Positions 47,369 through 57,379 of a DNA stretch of 64,000 nt are shown here, in pieces. The stretch is from Gimesia chilikensis (GTDB lineage Bacteria > Planctomycetota > Planctomycetia > Planctomycetales > Planctomycetaceae): positions 124,001 through 188,000 of the forward strand of contig NZ_VTSR01000012.1 in assembly GCF_008329715.1 (NCBI RefSeq), in the 5' to 3' direction. The translations under genes were made by a program, and so were the position numbers. Position 1 is the first letter of the stretch, and each line of letters begins with the position of its first letter. Below the pieces are notes generated by a model. The model was not told the origin of the DNA, made no database searches, and saw only the letters and a program-made list of their open reading frames with translations.

Positions 47369-47404
47369 AAAAAAAGAGGACTGGAAAGCCCAAGCTTCCA
47401 GTCC
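47369..47404 (-). terminator. Intrinsic terminator (minus strand)
   Basis: GGACTGGAAGC pairs with GC(U)UUCCAGUCC across a TTGG loop, with one bulged base, and is followed by TCTTTTTTT on the minus strand. It closes either the candidate small RNA or the sulfatase transcript. Confidence 0.8.
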
Positions 47405-47530
47405 CCTGAGGATTTCTCCTGTGTTTAGGTAACACTTAGTCTGGTCATAAGCATCACTGACGACTACTCAGTTCTTGCGAACTGTCTTGGGTTCATCGAC
47501 GGCAACTTACTTCCAGGTTCGTTGTTATAC
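47369..47530 (-). ncRNA. Candidate structured small RNA ending in a strong terminator
   Basis: This region on the minus strand has three local hairpins: CAGTTC-GCAA-GAACTG, a GNRA-capped stem (47469-47484); GTGTT-ACCTA-AACAC (47421-47435); and a terminator stem of 9 bp plus 2 bp (47378-47404) followed by U7 (A-tract 47369-47375). The 5' end and promoter are not determined; 47530 is approximate. It follows the sulfatase gene, so a long 3' UTR of that transcript is the main alternative. A 10-codon ORF (47464-47496) overlaps the GNRA hairpin. Sequence conservation must be tested before it is called a gene. Confidence 0.4.
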
Positions 47531-47703
47531 ACGGATACTTCGGCAAGTTTTCAGACAGAACTTGAATGGTGGTGCCCAAAAAAATGGCAGATTTTTTTGA
47601 GTGAAATTGTAACCGGCAGGACATGAGTGAAAGTTAAAACTGTTTCAAATTGTCTGCGATCATTTGTACAAATTCAGGATGAATTTCGGCTGTGAAAAAC
47701 TGC

Positions 47704-49164
<1,461 letters not shown>

Positions 49165-49408
49165 CCGGGGTCCCTTTCGATGAATCAAATAGATAAGAAA
49201 TCCGCAGTCTATTATGATAACCGGAGTTCACAACGAAAGAAAATGCCTGAATTGTTCTCTCGTGCAGAAAATGAGGGAGGAAGAGAGCATTGCGGCAGAA
49301 CCTGTTCGGGCTCTTTCCTGTCTCTGTGAGGAGCAGGTAATCTGTCCAGCTGTTTTTTCAATCTCGTTAACAAAAAGGAATAGACCCGCAAATCAGAATC
49401 GTAAGCCT

Positions 49409-50872
49409 ATGAAATCGTCTCACCAGGAACAAATCGATCGGATTCTTGAGAAGCTAAGCCAGGTGCGTGCGCAGGGGCTAAGTTGTTTTGGATCAGACCA
49501 GCACCATTTTGAACTCAATCCGCCGATTCAAGAGCTGCTGCTGCTGGAATTCGAAAACGAATACCGAGTACGACTGCCTGACGAATTCAGAGCATTTTTG
49601 CTGTATGCAGGGAATGGGGGCGCGGGTCCCTATTATGGAATTGCGCCCCTGCCAATCATCCGGAGTAAGATATTAGACTGGCCATTCGAAGAACCATTTG
49701 AGAAAGTACTTGACCTTCCCTGTCCGCTGTATTTCAGAATGAAGCAAGCTTCTGACTGGGAGAGTGAATTTGGAGAAACCGATCCCTATCAGGGAACGAT
49801 GTACATTGGAACTCAGGGCTGCTCTTATTACATGCTGTTAATTGTCACGGGTGAATTCCGGGGGCGAGTTGTTTATGTCAACGATGATGATGGTTCTACA
49901 CCGTTTATCACGCACGAGCCTGATTTCCTGACCTGGTACGAACGCTGGCTAGATGAGTTGCTGGCGGGTCAGGTGTCAGACTGGTTTGGTAGAAGCAGGG
50001 GAGGCACCGAGGCAGAACTGCGGGCGCTACTCGAGAATCCGGAGACGTCTGCTGCCGACAAGGCGGATGCGATCAGAGCCTTCTGGAGGTTCCCCGATAA
50101 CTCTGCTGAGACGCTGGAACTGATTCCCACATTTCTGTCGGAAACTGATCCAGACATTCGAGCCAGTGCGTGTTGGATGATTCGTCACTTCAAGTTGCGC
50201 GGCGCGGAGGAAGCGGTGGCGGAACAGCTTTCCGACCCCTCGCCGGAAGTACGCCAGGCGGTGATCCTGACGCTGATGAGTTTTGACCCTGCGCGGTGGA
50301 GTGAAAAAGTCTTCTCGTGTCTGCAAGATGATAATCTGGATGTGACAGAAATCGCTTTCCGAACGTTACAAGATGCGAAGCAGTTCTCTCGATCTGATCT
50401 GTTAGACCTTGTTCTTGTGCCTCCCAATGAAAGTATTCTTCTGCATGCACTCGACGGCATCGAATGGAAGTCGGAAGATCAGGAGCTGCTGTTGAGATTG
50501 CTGGAATATCAGAATGAAAAAGTCCGTTATGATGCGACGCTGGGGTTGCGAGACATTCGTGCCTGGGAAGCGATTGAGACAGTGATCGCCGTGTTGGAAC
50601 ACGAGACGGACAGTCTGGTGCGGGGAAGTATCCTGCAGATGCTGGGTGAACTGGATAGTGTTGCTTCGCGGGAAACACTGCTTGCCTGGATGGTCAAGGG
50701 AGACGAGGTGGAACGAATGCATGCCTACGAAGGGCTGAATAAACTGGGAGATGAGCGGGCAATGCCCCTGTTCCAACAGTTAAAGCAGGAAAAAGAACAT
50801 GCCACTCAGAATGATAACACCCCAGATGAAAGCGTGTTTCAAAACCGGCACTGGTGGTGGCCCTGGAAGTAG
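49409..50872 (+). CDS. SUKH (SMI1/KNR4)-HEAT-repeat fusion protein
   Basis: This 487-residue cytoplasmic protein has an N-terminal SUKH/SMI1-KNR4 domain: LEFENEYRVRLPDEFRAFLL, a G-rich loop (GNGGAGPYYGIAPLP), and later FLTWYERWLDELL. From ~residue 190 it continues in HEAT/PBS-lyase-like repeats (DPDIRASACWMIRHF, SPEVRQAVILTLMSF, NEKVRYDATLGLRDI). SUKH proteins include immunity proteins of contact-dependent and secreted toxin systems, but the family also has housekeeping members. No toxin gene is adjacent. The start at 49409 (MKSSHQEQ) is chosen because the SUKH domain begins there; the frame is open to 49214 but those codons do not look coding. Confidence 0.8.
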   Translation: MKSSHQEQIDRILEKLSQVRAQGLSCFGSDQHHFELNPPIQELLLLEFENEYRVRLPDEFRAFLLYAGNGGAGPYYGIAPLPIIRSKILDWPFEEPFEKVLDLPCPLYFRMKQASDWESEFGETDPYQGTMYIGTQGCSYYMLLIVTGEFRGRVVYVNDDDGSTPFITHEPDFLTWYERWLDELLAGQVSDWFGRSRGGTEAELRALLENPETSAADKADAIRAFWRFPDNSAETLELIPTFLSETDPDIRASACWMIRHFKLRGAEEAVAEQLSDPSPEVRQAVILTLMSFDPARWSEKVFSCLQDDNLDVTEIAFRTLQDAKQFSRSDLLDLVLVPPNESILLHALDGIEWKSEDQELLLRLLEYQNEKVRYDATLGLRDIRAWEAIETVIAVLEHETDSLVRGSILQMLGELDSVASRETLLAWMVKGDEVERMHAYEGLNKLGDERAMPLFQQLKQEKEHATQNDNTPDESVFQNRHWWWPWK

Positions 50873-51010
50873 CAAGTAAAGACAGACTGGGGATCGTATC
50901 AACAGTGTTGATTTTCCTTGAGAGTGGGTTTTCGTCTGGATCACATCAACCTTTGCCGATATATTGGACGATATTCAGAACAGGCGATTTTCTTAGGCTC
51001 GGGTAAAATC

Positions 51011-52405
51011 ATGCTTTCATTCTGTGATCACAATCATCGAAACGGTCGGCGGGAATTCCTGCGCGTGGGCGGTCTGGCGCTGGGTGGGTTGACCCTGCCT
51101 GGTCTGATGTCGCTACAGGCGCAGGCGGCGGGGTCGGGAACGCTGCTGAAGAACAAGTCGGTGATCTTCCTGTTCATGCACGGTGGTCCGAGCCAGATTG
51201 AGACGTTCGATCCCAAGATGACCGCGCCGTCGGGCATTCACAGTGTGACGGGCGAGGTGGCGACGAAGATTCCCGGCGTGACGTTCGGAGGGACGTTTCC
51301 GAAACTGGCGCAACAGGCAGACCGGATGTCAATCGTCCGCTCTTATCGTTCGGGGGACAGTCGACACGATATCAAACCGATCGTGCATAAGGATACGCTC
51401 GATGCCAACCTGGGTGCGCTTTACTCCCGCGTGGTGGGGGCGAATCATCCCGATAACGGGATGCCCACAAGTGCGGTGCTGTATCCACGTGCCATCGACG
51501 AAAAGATGATGCCGGCGATTACGAAGTTCGGCAAATTTGATTCTCCCGGGCAGATGGGAAGTGCGTATGCCCCGTTCGTGCCCGGAGCAGGGGGGGACAT
51601 GCAGTCGAACATGACGCTGTCGATTCCGCAGAATCGCCTGGACGATCGACGAGTGCTCTTAACGAAACTGGATCGCGCGCGCTGGGCGGCTGAGAAGAGT
51701 GACACGTTTGCTGCTTCGTCGGAGTTGCAGCAACAGGCGTTTGATGTGATCCTGGGTGGCGTTTCCAAAGCCTTTGACTTGTCGGAGGAGGATCCCCGCG
51801 TCGTGGCCCGCTACGATACGGCGCCGCTGGTTCGTCCTGAAGCGATCAGCAAGCGCTGGAAGAACTATCAGCGGTACATCGATAACGCACAATCATTAGG
51901 CAAGCTGTTGCTGATGGCGCGGCGTCTGTGCGAAGCGGGTTGCGGATTCGTGACGATCACCACGAACTTTGTGTGGGATATGCACGCGGATAACAACAAT
52001 GCAGGCGTGGCTGAGGGCATGGACTACATGGGCGTCCCCTTCGATCACGCGGTCTCTGCGTTTCTGGAAGACGTGCACGAGCGGGGCCTGAGCGATGACA
52101 TTCTGCTGGTCTGCACGGGTGAAATGGGACGGACTCCCAAACTCAACAGCCGCGGCGGTCGCGATCACTGGGGGAACCTGTCGCCTTTGATGCTGAGTGG
52201 CGGCGGGCTCAAGATGGGGCAGGTGATTGGTCAGTCAGACCGACACGCCGGCGGTCCGCAGACCGAGCCGATTGAGCGGAAAGATCTGGTGACCAGCATC
52301 ATGCACACACTGTTCGACCTGGGTGAACTGCGGATTACGCGGGGCGTGCCCAACGAAGTCGTGCAGGTCGCGACAGCTGGAGATGTGATTCCCGGATTGT
52401 TCTGA
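51011..52405 (+). CDS. DUF1501 family secreted protein
   Basis: This 464-residue second DUF1501 paralogue has a twin-arginine signal (NGRREFLRVGGLALGG) and the family blocks VIFLFMHGGPSQIETFDP, SIVRSYRSGDSRHDIKP and CTGEMGRTPKLNSRGGRDHW. Compared with the first copy (31994) it is of a different subtype, so recent duplication is unlikely. No DUF1549/DUF1553 partner gene is adjacent; they often form pairs in planctomycetes. The ATG at 51011 is chosen by the position of the signal peptide; the ribosome-binding site is weak. The enzymatic role is unknown but the fold is alkaline-phosphatase-like. Confidence 0.9.
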   Translation: MLSFCDHNHRNGRREFLRVGGLALGGLTLPGLMSLQAQAAGSGTLLKNKSVIFLFMHGGPSQIETFDPKMTAPSGIHSVTGEVATKIPGVTFGGTFPKLAQQADRMSIVRSYRSGDSRHDIKPIVHKDTLDANLGALYSRVVGANHPDNGMPTSAVLYPRAIDEKMMPAITKFGKFDSPGQMGSAYAPFVPGAGGDMQSNMTLSIPQNRLDDRRVLLTKLDRARWAAEKSDTFAASSELQQQAFDVILGGVSKAFDLSEEDPRVVARYDTAPLVRPEAISKRWKNYQRYIDNAQSLGKLLLMARRLCEAGCGFVTITTNFVWDMHADNNNAGVAEGMDYMGVPFDHAVSAFLEDVHERGLSDDILLVCTGEMGRTPKLNSRGGRDHWGNLSPLMLSGGGLKMGQVIGQSDRHAGGPQTEPIERKDLVTSIMHTLFDLGELRITRGVPNEVVQVATAGDVIPGLF

Positions 52406-52502
52406 ATGACGCTGAGATCGAGGTTGACGCCGCGAAGCGTCTGCATAAGCTTTCTGATTTCAAGTCAGAACAAGGGTATGAGTTACATCACACCAGCTAC
52501 GC

Positions 52503-54413
52503 TCAGCCCCCTTGCAAAACCTGTCTGACTTTGACAGCCAGTTCGTTGCGCGAGAATGGTTTTTTGAGGAAGGAGTTCTCTTCGCTGGTGATGCCTTGTT
52601 CGGCCATGATGTGCAAGGTGTAGCCGGACATATACAGGACGTTGAGATTTGGCTGGAGTTTCTGTAACGCGTGATAAAGTTCCTGGCCGTTCATTTCGGG
52701 CATGACCACATCGGTGATCAGCAGGTCTACGGTTCCCTTAAAATCGAGCATCATCTGGATGGCTTCCCGGGGACTGGTGGCGATGATCACGCGATAGCCC
52801 AGTGAGAGCAGGATTTCCCGGCTGATTTTGGCGAGCATCGGTTCGTCATCGATCAACAGGATCATTTCGTTGGTACCGACGGGAGCACGTACAGCGGGTT
52901 CGAGGTGAGGGATCGGTTTTCCATCGCGACGACAGGGAAGGAATATTTGAAACGTCGAGCCACTGCCGGGCTGATTTTCCACGCGGACGAAGCCCTGGTT
53001 CTGTTTGACAATTCCTGCGACGGTAGACAGGCCGAGCCCGGTTCCTTTTCCCTGTGGCTTTGTGGTGAAGAAGGGTTCAAAAATGCGAGCCTGTGTGGCC
53101 GGGTCTATGCCGGGCCCGGTATCGGAAACGGAAAGCATCACAAAATGACCGGGAAGGTACTCCGGATGTGCTTTACAGAATTCATGGTCGAATTCCCTGT
53201 TCTCTGTTTTCAGGGTGATGGTTCCAATTCCGGAAATGGCGTCACTGGCATTCACGCAGAGGTTCGCCAGAATCTGATCGATCTGGGAGGGATCCATTTT
53301 GACGATACAGCCTTCAGATTCCGGTTCCCAGACAAATTCGATTTCCTCAGCAATCAGGCGTTTCAAAATGCGCAACATACCTTCAATCGACTGATTGAGT
53401 TCAATCAGCCGGGGTTCGGATTCCTCGCGACTGCTGAAGCTCAAAAGTTGTTGAGTCAATTCGGTAGAGCGCTCTGCAGCGTCGCGAATTTCGGTCAGGT
53501 GTTGATGGATGGGGTGATCCGTGTCGATGTCGAGCAGCGCGAGTCCGACATGGCCCTGGATGACGTTCAGCATATTGTTGAAGTCGTGGGCGATGCCTCC
53601 GGCGAGCCTGCCGAGGGATTCGATCTTCTGCGCAGCCACCAGTTGTTCGAGCAGATCCTGGTTTTCCTGCTGCAGGTGTTTGCGGTCGGTGATGTCTTCC
53701 GTGAGGACGATGATCCCGCCAATTGTATTACGCGACTCATACCAGGGCATCAGAACCCAGCGATCCCACTTGACGGATCCATCGTGGCGCAGGAAGAGTT
53801 CGTCATCGTGCAGAGTTGCTCCGGAGAGCCCCTGCTGATGGGCGATTCTCCAATGATTGGGAATCTCGGGGAAAACATCAAAATGCGAACGGCCCAGGAG
53901 GCTTTCACTATCGAGTTTGTAATCGTCGATCCAGCGGCGACTGGCAGCCAGATAGCGCATACTGTTATCGAACAGGGCAACAGCGATCGGTGCATTCTCA
54001 ACAAAACCGAGCAGGTCATCGGTGTAAAGGTGCTGCTCCAATTCGGCGGAGGGATCATACAGGACCAGCAGTGCTCCCATGATCCTGCCAGGATGCTCAT
54101 AGATGGGACTGATGTTGCCACTGATTTGCAGAGTGGAACCTGCTTTTGTGGAGAGAGGAGTCTGGCTGGTAATTACGGCGTGCTCGCCTGTCACCAGGAC
54201 CATTTCGAGAGAGTTCTGGATTTCAACTTGGGATTCTGCGGTTGCGAACGCAAATGTTTCGAAGAAATTCTGTCCCAGAATCTGGTGGAGCGCATGTCCG
54301 AGCAGTCGTTCCGCAGCGGGGTTGAGCAACATGATTCGCTGATCACGGTCAACGGCGATCACGGCATCAATCATGTTCTGCAAGACGGCCTGATGCCAGT
54401 TCAAGCGACTCAT
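52503..54413 (-). CDS. Hybrid sensor histidine kinase (PAS-PAS-HisKA-HATPase-REC)
   Basis: This 636-residue soluble hybrid kinase has two PAS domains (~6-120 and ~130-245), HisKA with His276 in GGIAHDFNNML, an ATPase domain with N-box LANLCVNASDAI, G1 DTGPGID and G2 GKGTGLGLST, and a C-terminal receiver with Asp568 in LLITDVVMPEMNG. It has no membrane segment, so it senses a cytoplasmic signal. AGGAT about 9 bp upstream supports the ATG. Phosphate would pass from His276 to Asp568 and then possibly through an HPt protein to another regulator; the receiver-only protein at 46101-46517 is a candidate target, by inference only. Confidence 0.94.
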   Translation of the reverse strand: MSRLNWHQAVLQNMIDAVIAVDRDQRIMLLNPAAERLLGHALHQILGQNFFETFAFATAESQVEIQNSLEMVLVTGEHAVITSQTPLSTKAGSTLQISGNISPIYEHPGRIMGALLVLYDPSAELEQHLYTDDLLGFVENAPIAVALFDNSMRYLAASRRWIDDYKLDSESLLGRSHFDVFPEIPNHWRIAHQQGLSGATLHDDELFLRHDGSVKWDRWVLMPWYESRNTIGGIIVLTEDITDRKHLQQENQDLLEQLVAAQKIESLGRLAGGIAHDFNNMLNVIQGHVGLALLDIDTDHPIHQHLTEIRDAAERSTELTQQLLSFSSREESEPRLIELNQSIEGMLRILKRLIAEEIEFVWEPESEGCIVKMDPSQIDQILANLCVNASDAISGIGTITLKTENREFDHEFCKAHPEYLPGHFVMLSVSDTGPGIDPATQARIFEPFFTTKPQGKGTGLGLSTVAGIVKQNQGFVRVENQPGSGSTFQIFLPCRRDGKPIPHLEPAVRAPVGTNEMILLIDDEPMLAKISREILLSLGYRVIIATSPREAIQMMLDFKGTVDLLITDVVMPEMNGQELYHALQKLQPNLNVLYMSGYTLHIMAEQGITSEENSFLKKPFSRNELAVKVRQVLQGG

Positions 54414-54730
54414 TCAGCGGATCCTTCTTCGACAGCAATGGCACAGTTCAGATAATGAGAAATGATAGAAGTGGAACTCCTTTGTGGATGCCAGGCGGGT
54501 TTGTCAAATAATTCCGACGAGCTATTCTAGTCAGAGTTGTTTTAAAAGGAATCTATTTTTCAGGTCTCTGCAAAGAAAAGATATGTTTGAATGGCGGAGT
54601 CTGATAACTTGATCAGAGCACAAAATGGCTGTGTGCGGATGTCTCTGGGAACAGCTGAATCGCAGTTGTTGTACCACGACTCCTGCCATACGATGTAAAG
54701 AAAAGCCCAATTCAAAACCAGGAGGAAACG

Positions 54731-55015
54731 ATGATTACAGTGGGAATGAACTACCAGGTGATTGATGGTAAGCAGGCTGAGTTCGAAGGAAAGTTTGCTG
54801 GTGTTCAGCAGGCACTGCAACAGGCAGAGGGACATACCTCATCGCATTTGTGGCAGGATGTGAGCGACAACGCTTCCTACATGATTACCAGTGAATGGTC
54901 CGACGAACAGGCATTCCAGGATTTTATCCACAGCGATGCTTTTCGTGCGGTTACCGACTGGGGTAAGGAAGAGATTCTGTCAGATCGTCCGCGTCATAAA
55001 ATTTACAAACACTGA
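54731..55015 (+). CDS. Antibiotic-biosynthesis-monooxygenase-like (ABM fold) protein
   Basis: This 94-residue protein has the ABM dimeric alpha/beta-barrel pattern: the first strand MITVGMNYQVIDGKQAEFE, the helix KFAGVQQALQQAEG, then SSHLWQDVSDNASYMITSEWSD and a second helix AFQDFIHSDAFRAV. Family members include heme-degrading and quinol monooxygenases, but many are of unknown function. A perfect AGGAGG precedes the ATG. It stands alone after a 317-bp gap with no other feature. Paired stems follow the stop codon. Confidence 0.8.
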   Translation: MITVGMNYQVIDGKQAEFEGKFAGVQQALQQAEGHTSSHLWQDVSDNASYMITSEWSDEQAFQDFIHSDAFRAVTDWGKEEILSDRPRHKIYKH

Positions 55016-55017
55016 GC

Positions 55018-55079
55018 CCCGGTCCCACTGAATGACGTGTGAGAGATTGAGCTGGACCGGGCCCGCAGGTTGAGCTGAC
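55018..55079. repeat. Nested inverted repeats after the ABM gene
   Basis: CCCGGTCC (55018-55025) and GGACCGGG (55054-55061) are exact reverse complements with a 28-base spacer, and GTTGAG-CTGA-CTCAAC follows at ~55068. Both may fold in the 3' part of the ABM transcript; no T-tract makes a clear intrinsic terminator. Confidence 0.4.
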
Positions 55080-55160
55080 TCAACTGCAGAGAGTGCCTGT
55101 AATTTGATTTAGTACATCTGAGAGATGCAAATGAAATGAAGTGTTTGTAGAACTGTCAAA

Positions 55161-55496
55161 CTAATCGAAATCGACTTTTTTGATGAGTGACAGCGAATCC
55201 GTCTCGGTGACGGTTTCGGTAGCCATCTTTCTATGAAAATCGGTCAGTTGATTGAGCTTGGTAAGGTTAGCGGGATTTTCATCCCAGCCCAGGTCCTTAG
55301 TGAGCTCGATCATTTCCGTTGTGATGGGATGCCGATCTGCCACACACTTTCTCTTAACCAGTGGTCTGCCTGAGGCATCTACCTCCACCAGACGGTTAAT
55401 TCCGATCAGAGAAGCGAACAGAATGACCAGCATTCCGACACAAAAGGTAACAGGACCGATCAGCAACGAATGAAACATCGACACCAGCTTCTTCAT
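55161..55496 (-). CDS. Small single-pass membrane protein
   Basis: This 111-residue protein of unknown family has one strong N-terminal membrane segment (LIGPVTFCVGMLVILFASLIG) and a charged C-terminal soluble part. GGAGAAATCGTC with an 8-bp spacing supports the ATG at 55496. The soluble part is mainly helical. Nothing in the neighbourhood suggests a role. Confidence 0.65.
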   Translation of the reverse strand: MKKLVSMFHSLLIGPVTFCVGMLVILFASLIGINRLVEVDASGRPLVKRKCVADRHPITTEMIELTKDLGWDENPANLTKLNQLTDFHRKMATETVTETDSLSLIKKVDFD

Positions 55497-56039
55497 GACG
55501 ATTTCTCCATAAAAAACCGAATAAAGTATGAATATCTGTATGAAATGTCGTCGGATTGTCTGTCGTTTTTAGCTGCTAAATCGTGCCTCAGCTATGAATT
55601 GAATCTCCAAAACTGCATGCGCATGCGCTACAAAAGAGGGTGATTTTGAAGCGGTACACACTGAATCGAAAGTGTTCGAGGACAGAACGTCGTACTGATG
55701 CCCTCATCAGAGAGATGAGCGAATCAAAGATGTACTGAAATGATCTGCCTCTTAGAAATGTTGACTCGAAATATAAATGAAGGGTGTTATGTTCCACTCA
55801 GTTTATAATCTGTGATTTTTAATGCAAACTTTTTATTTGATTGCGCTAAAAATATCGGAAATATTCAGTGTCGCTCATTTCTGCACCTGATAGGGAACAC
55901 CCGTCAGCTGATTTTTATCACAGCGACGAGGCGAATTCCTCATTGTGCAGATTCGATTTTCTCCTCTATCTGGGAGGAAGGGCATTAGTATATAAATCAC
56001 TCGATCAGGGCAAGACGATTCTTCAACAAGGAGGTGAAT
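55497..56039. other. AT-rich intergenic stretch, no gene recognised
   Basis: In this 543-bp stretch I see no convincing coding frame. It contains the 12-bp palindrome GCATGCGCATGC (55615-55626) and several short AT-rich segments that could contain promoters for the two divergent genes on either side. The ribosome-binding site AAGGAGG of the next gene is at 56028-56034. Confidence 0.5.
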
Positions 56040-57356
56040 TTGATCAGAGATCTGTTTGACAGACATAACAAAATCTGGCGTGCTGCGTTTATCGTGGTGG
56101 GTGTGATTGTCTCTGTCATTCAGTTTCTGCGAATCGCCCGTCGCCCTCCCGGTGACTTTCCTTTGCATTGGACTTCGGGACATTTCATCGCCACTGGTGA
56201 GTTCCTCTATACCCGCAACATCAATTACCCGTATCCCCCGTTCTGGGGTTTCGTGCATTCCACGCTGGCATGGATTCCGATGGAGACCGCGTACCTGCTG
56301 GTCTACCCCCTGTTCTTCGTGGCGCTGTATGTACTGGTTCGTGTTTTGAACCGCTTGAGCGAAGTGCATTTTCCGTTGGGGAAAAACGAACTGTTCTGGT
56401 TGGTCACAGTCGCGATTCTGCTCTCGAGCCGGTACCTGATTCGAGACATGCTGGAATGCGGTGTGAATCTGGCGCTGGTGGCTGCTGCCTGGCTGTCCGT
56501 TTATCTCTGGCGCGAAAAGAAGGAACTGCAGGGGAGCTTGATTCTGGGGTTCGCGATGGCGTTGAAATGTACGCCTTCCTTATTCTGGGTCTGGTTCATT
56601 CTCAAGCGGGAATGGAAGATGGCCGGGTTGACCTTCCTGGCAGCGGCCTGCTTTACATTATCTCCCATGCTCAAACTGGGATATGCCGAATACGATCGCA
56701 CGGTGCGGCACTGGGTACATAATGTGATGCGAGGTTTCAAGGAAAAAGATCCTTCACGGGGGATCGTCGGGCCGGTTCCCATCGCGAATATGTCTTTGCG
56801 AATTACACTTGCCCGCTACCTGATGCATTTCCCCAGAGAGCATGAAGGGCGGATGAAAACACCGCTGTATGTGGACTTTCTGAATCTGCCTCCGGTGACG
56901 GCAGGACGGATCATCTCGCTGAGTATGCTGGTGTTTCTGATTTTTATTGCGTGGCTGTTCCGCAGACATTACGACGACCGTTCGGATGAACGTATTCTCT
57001 GGGAATGTGCGGTGCTGTCGATCCTGATCCTGTTATATTCGCCGGTCACCTGGGGACAGCATTGCGTGGGCATTTTTCCGGGTGTGTATCTGCTGATTCG
57101 CTCTTCCATGAGTCAGAAGCATTATACGAAACCGCTCAAGGTCAGCATCGGTCTGTTTGTGTTCCTGGTGCTGATTTTGAACCGCGCATTTATCGGCAAG
57201 TTCTATAGTGAGCTGCTGGGAACTTACCATACCTCCACGTTTCTGTTTCTTGGCATCATCGGTTTTCTGCTCAGTCGCCATTTTCGTGTGACCCGGGAGA
57301 AAACAGCAGAAGCCGCGCTGCAACCGGCGCAAGAGAATGCACCGGTTACCGCTTGA
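56040..57356 (+). CDS. Polytopic membrane glycosyltransferase (GT87/DUF2029-like)
   Basis: This 438-residue integral membrane protein has about 10-12 hydrophobic segments and the pattern of GT87/DUF2029 polyprenyl-phosphate mannosyltransferase-like enzymes. The first external loop has the expected acidic region after the first segment (RRPPGDFPLHWTSG, with a later YTRNINYPYPPFW phrase typical of GT-C sugar transferases). The TTG at 56040 is the better start because AAGGAGG (56028-56034) ends 5 bp before it; the upstream in-frame GTG at 56034 overlaps that site. A role in glycan or glycolipid assembly at the membrane is likely; the donor is not known. Confidence 0.82.
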   Translation: MIRDLFDRHNKIWRAAFIVVGVIVSVIQFLRIARRPPGDFPLHWTSGHFIATGEFLYTRNINYPYPPFWGFVHSTLAWIPMETAYLLVYPLFFVALYVLVRVLNRLSEVHFPLGKNELFWLVTVAILLSSRYLIRDMLECGVNLALVAAAWLSVYLWREKKELQGSLILGFAMALKCTPSLFWVWFILKREWKMAGLTFLAAACFTLSPMLKLGYAEYDRTVRHWVHNVMRGFKEKDPSRGIVGPVPIANMSLRITLARYLMHFPREHEGRMKTPLYVDFLNLPPVTAGRIISLSMLVFLIFIAWLFRRHYDDRSDERILWECAVLSILILLYSPVTWGQHCVGIFPGVYLLIRSSMSQKHYTKPLKVSIGLFVFLVLILNRAFIGKFYSELLGTYHTSTFLFLGIIGFLLSRHFRVTREKTAEAALQPAQENAPVTA

Positions 57357-57379
57357 GTTTCTTTATTTCTGGAGAGGTC

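Noticed and set aside
46923-47435. Overlapping opposite-strand frames (46923-47435 minus, 47001-47432 plus) in the gene-poor gap
   Set aside because: Each starts or ends in the terminator or the repeat, composition is not protein-like and no ribosome-binding site is seen.
47464-47496. 10-codon minus-strand ORF (MNPRQFARTE)
   Set aside because: It coincides with the GNRA hairpin of the candidate RNA; too short to support as a gene without conservation or ribosome profiling.
52905-54455. 516-codon open frame antisense to the hybrid histidine kinase
   Set aside because: Opposite a clear multi-domain kinase; no motif of its own.
55588-55797. 69-codon minus-strand frame in the AT-rich gap
   Set aside because: Biased, cysteine- and phenylalanine-rich, no ribosome-binding site; looks like random AT-rich sequence.
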